From positions 1 through 64,000 of the forward strand of contig JAFQRZ010000029.1 of assembly GCA_017409825.1 (NCBI GenBank): a DNA stretch of 64,000 nt. Direction: 5' to 3'. Position 1 is the stretch's first letter. Each line of letters starts with the position of its first letter. The DNA comes from Agathobacter sp. Its GTDB lineage: Bacteria > Bacillota > Clostridia > Lachnospirales > Lachnospiraceae. The notes beneath the pieces are model-generated. The model saw nothing but the letters and a program-made list of their open reading frames with translations. It was not told the origin of the DNA and made no database searches. The position numbers were made by a program, and so were the translations under genes. This document shows, piece by piece, positions 59,001 through 64,000 of this stretch.

Positions 59001-60179
59001 ATGAAGCGAAAATTAAACTACTTACTAATGATAATGGCATTGCTCACGGTAATCTTAGTAGGGTGTGGAAATAGTGCAAGTAGCGGAAATAGTCAAGCTA
59101 CAGAAAATACACAGGAAAGCGAAAAGGTATGTGAGCACGTTTACACGGAAGCTACCTGTGAAACACCTTCGTACTGTACATTGTGTAGAGAAGTCAATGG
59201 CGAGGCATTGGGACATACGTTAACAGAAGCGACCTGTACCGAACCAGCGGTTTGTAGTGTGTGTGGTGAAACAGAGGGCGAGGCATTAGGACATAGCTTC
59301 ACAGAGGCGACCTGTGCAGCACCAGCGACTTGTAGTGTATGTGGTGCGACGGAAGGCAGTGCCAAAGAGCATAGCTTTACGGCGGCGACCTGTACCACTC
59401 CAGCGACTTGTAGTGTATGCGGTGCAACAAGTGGCGATGCCAAAGGACATAGCTATTCAGGAGCGACCTGCACCACTCCAGCGACCTGTAGTGTATGTGG
59501 AGCAACCGGTAGTTACGGTGGACACAGTTACCAAGATGGCGTATGTGTACATTGTGGAAAGACGAGTCCAGCTAGTACAGCAATTAATTTAACGGCTTCT
59601 ATGGATACTGCTTTGTTTATCGGAGACTCTAGAACAGAGGGCCTCAGATTGTATACGAAAGAATATACAGGTACAGCGGACTTTTTCTCAGCAACCAGTT
59701 CATCGGCAAGTGGAATTTTGAATGGTGCAAGGGTGGATGTTGCTGGTGTAGGAAATGTTTCGCTTTCTGAACTCCTTGATCAGGTAAGATATGACAAAGT
59801 GTATATCATGCTTGGTATCAATGAAGCAGGAAATGGGCCATCGGTAATTGCTCAAAAAACAAAGCAGCTTGTGGATTTGATTCAGCAGAAGCAGCCGGGT
59901 ACTGTAGTTTTCATCATGGCAAACCTATATGTTAGCTCAGGGTACTCTAGCAGCCGTCCTGTTTTTGCAACATCCAATATGAGTGCAATCAATGCAGCTC
60001 AGGGAGCATTGGCAAATGGGCAGGATATTTTCTATTTGGATGCAAATCCGATGTTTGTAGATGGAAATGGAGACTTATCTACCGCATATTCCAGTGATGG
60101 ATGTCATTTAAATAAAGCCGCTTGTAAAACATTTGCTGCGTGGATTATTGAACAGACCAAATCACTGTTAGGACTATAA
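59001..60179 (+). CDS. Lipoprotein with Cys-rich repeats and SGNH hydrolase domain
   Basis: The 392-residue protein has a lipoprotein signal peptide with Cys22 in ILVGC, then five to six 26-residue repeats (about 45-185) of the form HxxTEATCxxPAxCSVCGxTxG. Each repeat has H-x6-C-x5-C-x2-C, a potential metal site. Residues 200-392 are an SGNH/GDSL hydrolase: Ser210 in FIGDSR, LGINEAG replacing GxND, and Asp366/His369 in DGCHLN. It is surface-anchored and probably removes acyl groups from a glycan or glycoside. I choose ATG 59001, which begins the signal peptide. Repeats of this Cys type occur in other clostridial surface proteins, but their role is not known. Confidence 0.85.
   Translation: MKRKLNYLLMIMALLTVILVGCGNSASSGNSQATENTQESEKVCEHVYTEATCETPSYCTLCREVNGEALGHTLTEATCTEPAVCSVCGETEGEALGHSFTEATCAAPATCSVCGATEGSAKEHSFTAATCTTPATCSVCGATSGDAKGHSYSGATCTTPATCSVCGATGSYGGHSYQDGVCVHCGKTSPASTAINLTASMDTALFIGDSRTEGLRLYTKEYTGTADFFSATSSSASGILNGARVDVAGVGNVSLSELLDQVRYDKVYIMLGINEAGNGPSVIAQKTKQLVDLIQQKQPGTVVFIMANLYVSSGYSSSRPVFATSNMSAINAAQGALANGQDIFYLDANPMFVDGNGDLSTAYSSDGCHLNKAACKTFAAWIIEQTKSLLGL
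59211..59520 (+). repeat. 78-bp coding tandem repeat
   Basis: Units starting at 59211, 59289, 59367 and 59445 are about 78 bp each and highly similar in DNA. They encode the cysteine repeats of the SGNH lipoprotein. They are in frame and coding, not a CRISPR array. Confidence 0.88.
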
Positions 60180-60231
60180 AGCTTACAGAAAGGCTGTCGG
60201 CAAATATTAATTTGTCGATGGTCTTTTTTAC

Positions 60232-60261
60232 TTGACAAAAGTTATCATATATGATAACTTT
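60232..60261 (+). promoter_or_regulatory. 24-bp palindromic operator in promoter of XRE gene
   Basis: Positions 60238-60261 form a perfect 24-bp palindrome centred at 60249/60250 (core TTATCATATATGATAA). TTGACA at 60232-60237 directly precedes it, so the palindrome fills the promoter spacer and -10 region. The downstream XRE protein is the natural candidate to bind it. Confidence 0.8.
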
Positions 60262-60298
60262 AGAGCATAGCTCGGTTCGAAAATAGGAGAATAGTGTA

Positions 60299-60514
60299 TT
60301 GAGTAAATTGACTTCGCCCAGAGAAGATGTGGTGCGCCAGTTGAAGGAAGTGCGAAAAGCGGAGGGAATGACGCAGGAGCATTTGGCAGAGCTGGTAGGC
60401 ACGAAGAAATCGAACATTTCTCGTTTGGAAAGTGGGCGTTATAATCCAAGTTTGGACTTTCTGGTGAAGGTGGCAGATGGACTTGGGAAACAGATTTCAG
60501 TGAAAGTAATGTAA
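60299..60514 (+). CDS. XRE family HTH regulator (HigA-like)
   Basis: The 71-residue protein is nearly all helix-turn-helix: VRQLKEVRKAEGMTQEHLAE, LVGTKKSNISRLESGRYNPS and LVKVADGLGKQISV, typical of HigA-type antitoxins or small phage regulators. It starts at TTG 60299, with AGGAG nine bases upstream; no ATG or GTG is in frame nearby. The perfect palindrome at 60238 makes autoregulation likely. No HigB-like toxin precedes it, but a 94-residue conserved-looking gene follows 30 bp later and could be the partner. Confidence 0.85.
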   Translation: MSKLTSPREDVVRQLKEVRKAEGMTQEHLAELVGTKKSNISRLESGRYNPSLDFLVKVADGLGKQISVKVM

Positions 60515-60544
60515 GAAACAGTCATGTAGGAGGTACGGGGTGTC

Positions 60545-60829
60545 ATGGCGACGATTAAGAAATTGGGAAATTTTACAGGAAATGATATTGAGTTGTGTAG
60601 AACGACGAATGAGAATGCAGGGATTTTGACCGTGCAGGCGTTGATGGATGCACGCATTCCGTTTACGAGAAACTCGAAGAGAATTCCCTTTTTTAAAAGA
60701 GAGCAGTTTAATGGTGCGAAAGAGTTTATGGTGATTAGCATCAATCCACACAGATATGGTCAGGCGAGACGTGTCATTGACCAAATTGACAGTTTGTATC
60801 GTAGAAGATTGGTTTTGTCCAATTATTAA
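60545..60829 (+). CDS. Conserved small protein of unknown function, downstream of XRE gene
   Basis: The 94-residue protein (IKKLGNFTGNDIELCRTTNE, ALMDARIPFTRNSKRIPFFK, EFMVISINPHRYGQARRVID) is basic, with a net charge well above neutral and no membrane segment. I do not recognise a named domain. TAGGAGG lies eleven bases before the ATG. It is 30 bp after the XRE gene and probably on the same transcript under the palindromic operator, an arrangement seen in toxin-antitoxin and phage-control pairs. Calling it a toxin would be speculation. Confidence 0.6.
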   Translation: MATIKKLGNFTGNDIELCRTTNENAGILTVQALMDARIPFTRNSKRIPFFKREQFNGAKEFMVISINPHRYGQARRVIDQIDSLYRRRLVLSNY

Positions 60830-60946
60830 GTGAAATTTAACCAATATATCGAAAGAAATAATTTTAAAATGTGAGCAGATATGGTAGAATGAAATCTAGT
60901 GTATCTGCTCCTTTTGTATTTGGGACAGATTTGGAAGGAAGAAGAA

Positions 60947-62704
60947 ATGAGAAAAGAGAAGGAAAAATTCCTTGAAGAAGAGGAACTGGATCAAACGACA
61001 CGACGTATGCTTACGATACTTCGTGTGCTAATTTTTACGATTGTGCCGATTGTTTTGTTTTATTTAATGGAGGCATTTGAGCATAATGCGTTTGAGGAAG
61101 TACGAAGCTTGGCACAGCTATATAATATATTTTTGTTTGAGTTGATTGCGTGGCTGCTGTTTTTTATTACGGGAAGTGGAAGGCTTGCGCTTCGTATTGA
61201 GACGGTAATCGCACTGGTGTATGGATTAGTAAATCATTATGTGATGGCATTTCGCTCGACGCCATTGGTGCCATGGGACATTTTTTCGATAAAGACGGCC
61301 GCTAGTGTAGCGGGAAACTATGATTTTACACCGACGAAAGAGCTTTTACTAGTGTGTGGTGGATTTGTATTGCTATTTCTATTGTTGCATTTTGTGAAGT
61401 TGAAGTTTCCGTATGGTGTGTTTTTGCGGATTATTCCAACCATCTGTATTGGTTTGGTGCTGTGTACCTTTGTCAATCTGCTTTGGGATGAGGACTTTCA
61501 GACGGACAGTTATTTGTATCCATTTTTGTTTACACCAGCTCATATGACAAAGGTAAATGGAATGGCAGTAACTTTTGCGATGGATATGGCTTTTGTGTAT
61601 GTAGACAAACCGACGGGATATAGTGTGGAACGAGCAGAGTCGATATTAAAAGAGTATACGACCGAATATGTAGAAGAACTACAGGAGGAACAGCCAAATA
61701 TCATTGTTGTGATGAATGAGGCGTTTTCAGATTTGTCTGTGTTGGGAGATTTTGAGGTAAATGAGGATTATATGCCTTTCATCCACTCCTTGCAGCAAGG
61801 GCATGAGAATACCGTGACGGGAAATCTGACCGTTTCGGTTTGTGGTGGAAACACTGCGAATACCGAATTTGAGTTTTTAACAGGACATACGATGGATTAT
61901 TTCCCAGTAGGAAGTATTCCATATCAGCAGTATATTAGTGGGGAGATACCTTCCCTCGCAAGCCAGCTGGCGGATTTAGGCTATGCTACTTACGGGATGC
62001 ACCCTTATAATGCATCTGGCTGGAAGCGAAATGAGGTATATCCTTGGTTAGGTTTCCAGGAATCGTATTTCTTATTTGATTTTTCGAATCGTTATTACAT
62101 TCGCGATTATGTCAGTGATAAGACGGCATACCAGAAAATTATCAATACCTTTGAGGACAAAGAAGAAGGAAAGCCAGCATTCATTTTTGAAGTGACGATG
62201 CAGAACCATGGAGGCTATACAGAAGAACACGATAATTTCATAGCTGACATTCATGCAGAGGATTTGAACAGTGTTCAATTAGACCAGTATCTTTCCTTGA
62301 TGAAGGTTTCGGACCAGGAATTTGAGAAATTAGTGGATTACTTCCGTATGGAAGAGGAAAAGACCATTCTTGTGTTTTTCGGGGACCATCAGCCAAGTGA
62401 TTCGGTGGTGAGACCAATTTTGCGTTGGAATGGTGTGAACACAGTGAATATGAGTGTAGAACAGGCGCAGCTTCGTTATGTGGTTCCGTATGTGATCTGG
62501 GCAAACTATGATATCGAGGAAGAGATGGAAGCCGATACAGATATCAGCTTTTTGGCGGCAAATCTGTTAGAAAGAGCAGAGATGCCAACGACAGCTTATC
62601 AGAATTTCCTTTTGGAATTAGAAAAGAATCCAGATTCAGAAAAACTGCTGAATCAGTATGAAGTACTGCAGTATTATTATATGTTTGATTATCAGGAAGA
62701 GTAA
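60947..62704 (+). CDS. LtaS-like sulfatase-family membrane enzyme
   Basis: The 585-residue protein has five N-terminal membrane helices (about 25-230) and an external sulfatase-like domain. IIVVMNEAFSDL carries the metal Glu, GGNTANTEFEFL the catalytic Thr303, and FFGDHQPSD the distal metal site. This is the layout of lipoteichoic acid synthase and related phosphoglycerol transferases, which move glycerol phosphate from phosphatidylglycerol to a glycolipid or glycan outside the membrane. GGAAGG lies before ATG 60947. The YfhO-like gene begins two bases after its stop, and YfhO-type proteins are linked to teichoic acid glycosylation, so the pair forms an operon with a cell-wall role. Confidence 0.9.
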   Translation: MRKEKEKFLEEEELDQTTRRMLTILRVLIFTIVPIVLFYLMEAFEHNAFEEVRSLAQLYNIFLFELIAWLLFFITGSGRLALRIETVIALVYGLVNHYVMAFRSTPLVPWDIFSIKTAASVAGNYDFTPTKELLLVCGGFVLLFLLLHFVKLKFPYGVFLRIIPTICIGLVLCTFVNLLWDEDFQTDSYLYPFLFTPAHMTKVNGMAVTFAMDMAFVYVDKPTGYSVERAESILKEYTTEYVEELQEEQPNIIVVMNEAFSDLSVLGDFEVNEDYMPFIHSLQQGHENTVTGNLTVSVCGGNTANTEFEFLTGHTMDYFPVGSIPYQQYISGEIPSLASQLADLGYATYGMHPYNASGWKRNEVYPWLGFQESYFLFDFSNRYYIRDYVSDKTAYQKIINTFEDKEEGKPAFIFEVTMQNHGGYTEEHDNFIADIHAEDLNSVQLDQYLSLMKVSDQEFEKLVDYFRMEEEKTILVFFGDHQPSDSVVRPILRWNGVNTVNMSVEQAQLRYVVPYVIWANYDIEEEMEADTDISFLAANLLERAEMPTTAYQNFLLELEKNPDSEKLLNQYEVLQYYYMFDYQEE

Positions 62705-62706
62705 GA

Positions 62707-64000
62707 ATGAGTGAAAAAATCGTAGCATTGTTGAAGAAAAATTGGATATGGAGTGTGCTGGCATTTGGGATTCCATTTGTGGTGAGTGTGATTATCTGTG
62801 CCGCAGCGGGAATTTATCCGTTTGGAGATAATTGTATCCTGCATGTGGATATGTATCACCAGTATTGTCCATTTTTTATGGAAATGCAGGAAAAACTGAC
62901 GAGTGGTGGAAGTTTTCTTTATTCCTGGAATTTAGGCTTAGGCTCCGATTTTGTGGCGCTTTATGCATATTATCTGGCAAGTCCGCTGAACTGGCTGTTA
63001 TTGCTTTGCCCAAAGGGGTTGGTGATAGAGTTTATGACAGTGACTATCTGGATTAAGATTGCATTGGCGGGATTATTTTTCTTCTGGTATTTGAGAGAGC
63101 ATTTCCAATTAATTGGTAAAGATGGCAAGTATCATACGAATACGGTGCTTCCAGCTTTGGTTTTTTCTACGGCTTATGCGTTTTCTGGTTTCGTAGCGAC
63201 TTATAGCTGGAATATCATGTGGATGGATTCGATTGCATTGGCGCCGCTGATTATCTTAGGATTGGAGCTTTTGGTGAAAAAGAATAAACCAGCCTTGTAT
63301 TATGTGACTTTGGCACTTTCCATCCTTTGTAATTTTTATATTTCATTGATTATTTGCATTTTCCTTGTGCTTTATTTTGTGATTTTGTTCTTTGAGCAGA
63401 AAAAAGGAAAATTTATGGCTTGCGTACGTTTCGCATGGTATTCGCTTTTGGCGGGAGGAACAGGTGCGATACTTCTAATTCCAGAAGCTAAGGTATTAAG
63501 CTATGCGGAATCGGCAGATGCAAGCTTTCCAGAAGCGGTAGAGTGGTACTTTGGAATCATAGAGGAATTGTCGCGTCTTTGTACAACAGCGACACCGTAT
63601 ACGGGCAATGACCACTGGCCAAATCTATATTGTGGTGCATTTACGGTGCTTTTGGTGCTGATGTATGTGTTAAATAAGCAAATCAACTGGAAGGAGAAGC
63701 TTCCGAGAGTGCTCATGTTGGTGCTGTTTATTCTTAGCTTTGCGAATAACTATTTGGATTATTTCTGGCATGGGCTTCGTTTTCCAAATTCATTGCCAGG
63801 CAGACAGTCCTTCCTTTTTATCTTTATGATGCTAGTAATTGGATATGAGACACTGCTCAAACGCAAAGGAAGCCGCATTTGGCATGCGGTCGTTGCAATG
63901 GCACTTACATTTGCGGTGTTAATCGCTGGCGGTGTAAAAACGGATGCCAGCATTACAGATTCCCTCGCATTTATTTTGAGCGGAATTTTCATTGCGGCGT
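62707..64000 (+). CDS. YfhO family membrane protein (3' end outside window)
   Basis: The first 431 codons are present and the frame is open to the window edge. The protein begins with a basic MSEKIVALLKKNW and then many membrane helices. FGDNCILHVDMYHQYCPFF and FLYSWNLGLGSDF, and the later NIMWMDSIALAPLIILGLE, are hallmarks of YfhO-type proteins, which have a GT-C glycosyltransferase-like fold and in B. subtilis and Listeria are implicated in glycosylation of lipoteichoic acid. It starts two bases after the LtaS-like gene. AAGAATG is a weak ribosome site, so coupling to the upstream gene is likely. Confidence 0.88.
   Translation, partial: MSEKIVALLKKNWIWSVLAFGIPFVVSVIICAAAGIYPFGDNCILHVDMYHQYCPFFMEMQEKLTSGGSFLYSWNLGLGSDFVALYAYYLASPLNWLLLLCPKGLVIEFMTVTIWIKIALAGLFFFWYLREHFQLIGKDGKYHTNTVLPALVFSTAYAFSGFVATYSWNIMWMDSIALAPLIILGLELLVKKNKPALYYVTLALSILCNFYISLIICIFLVLYFVILFFEQKKGKFMACVRFAWYSLLAGGTGAILLIPEAKVLSYAESADASFPEAVEWYFGIIEELSRLCTTATPYTGNDHWPNLYCGAFTVLLVLMYVLNKQINWKEKLPRVLMLVLFILSFANNYLDYFWHGLRFPNSLPGRQSFLFIFMMLVIGYETLLKRKGSRIWHAVVAMALTFAVLIAGGVKTDASITDSLAFILSGIFIAA

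Noticed and set aside
59211-59520. Regular 78-bp repeats considered as a CRISPR array
   Set aside because: The repeats are contiguous, in frame and coding with no unique spacers, and no cas genes are present.

Overview
The window looks like chromosome from a low-GC Gram-positive anaerobe of the class Clostridia, most likely family Lachnospiraceae. The evidence is strong AGGAGG-type ribosome binding sites, a T-box leader, SigH and MecA homologues, a B. subtilis-like ispF...cysE-cysS-mrnC-rlmB...sigH gene order, and a very large multidomain amylopullulanase of the kind made by gut starch degraders. Species cannot be named from sequence alone.

Layout. 0.5-6.4 kb: housekeeping genes (nrdR, a YqeG-type phosphatase, rpiB, efp, a lipid-linked sugar flippase, a cysteine desulfurase, a Cof-type phosphatase) and tRNA-Met/tRNA-Val. 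6.6-17.6 kb: a starch locus with a surface 2494-residue amylopullulanase, a GPH-family sugar symporter and a cytoplasmic GH13 enzyme, consistent with digestion outside, uptake, and final hydrolysis inside. 17.6-29 kb: a glycosyltransferase, a nucleotide-related pair (HD hydrolase; nucleotidase-kinase fusion), pta and several transporters. 29-34 kb: a Cys-type T-box leader in front of cysE-cysS-mrnC-rlmB-sigH, then mecA. 34-40 kb: cheY/cheC, a ParB-BMP fusion, tRNA-Thr, a signal-less lytic transglycosylase and lysA. 58.8-64 kb: tRNA-Leu, a cysteine-repeat SGNH lipoprotein, a small XRE pair, an LtaS-like enzyme and a truncated YfhO-like gene.

The most unusual region is 40.3-58.76 kb. It is a compact phage-tail gene cluster with repressor, SSB-like protein, late activator, tail terminator, tail tube, tail chaperone with a -1 frameshift site (T TTT TTA), tape measure, distal tail proteins, fibre, holin and amidase. 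It has no integrase, terminase, portal, capsid or sheath gene, so I read it as a domesticated siphovirus tail: a candidate F-type tailocin or other tail-like particle.

Inside the tail cluster the tape-measure position has been remodelled. There are two tape-measure genes of different length (1027 and 520 residues) that share a 98-bp perfectly identical 3' block. Each is preceded by a similar terminator hairpin. Membrane or surface 'cargo' genes sit in front of each: an Ltp-repeat protein, a decayed zinc-ribbon gene and an OB-fold-like lipoprotein before the first; a DUF4190/OB-fold-like membrane protein before the second. Three cargo promoters share a 14-bp dyad placed exactly 23 nt before an extended -10. 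Ltp proteins are known from a Streptococcus phage to block superinfection by acting on the tape measure, so linkage to two alternative tape measures suggests a switchable tail with matched immunity or exclusion genes. That last step is inference.
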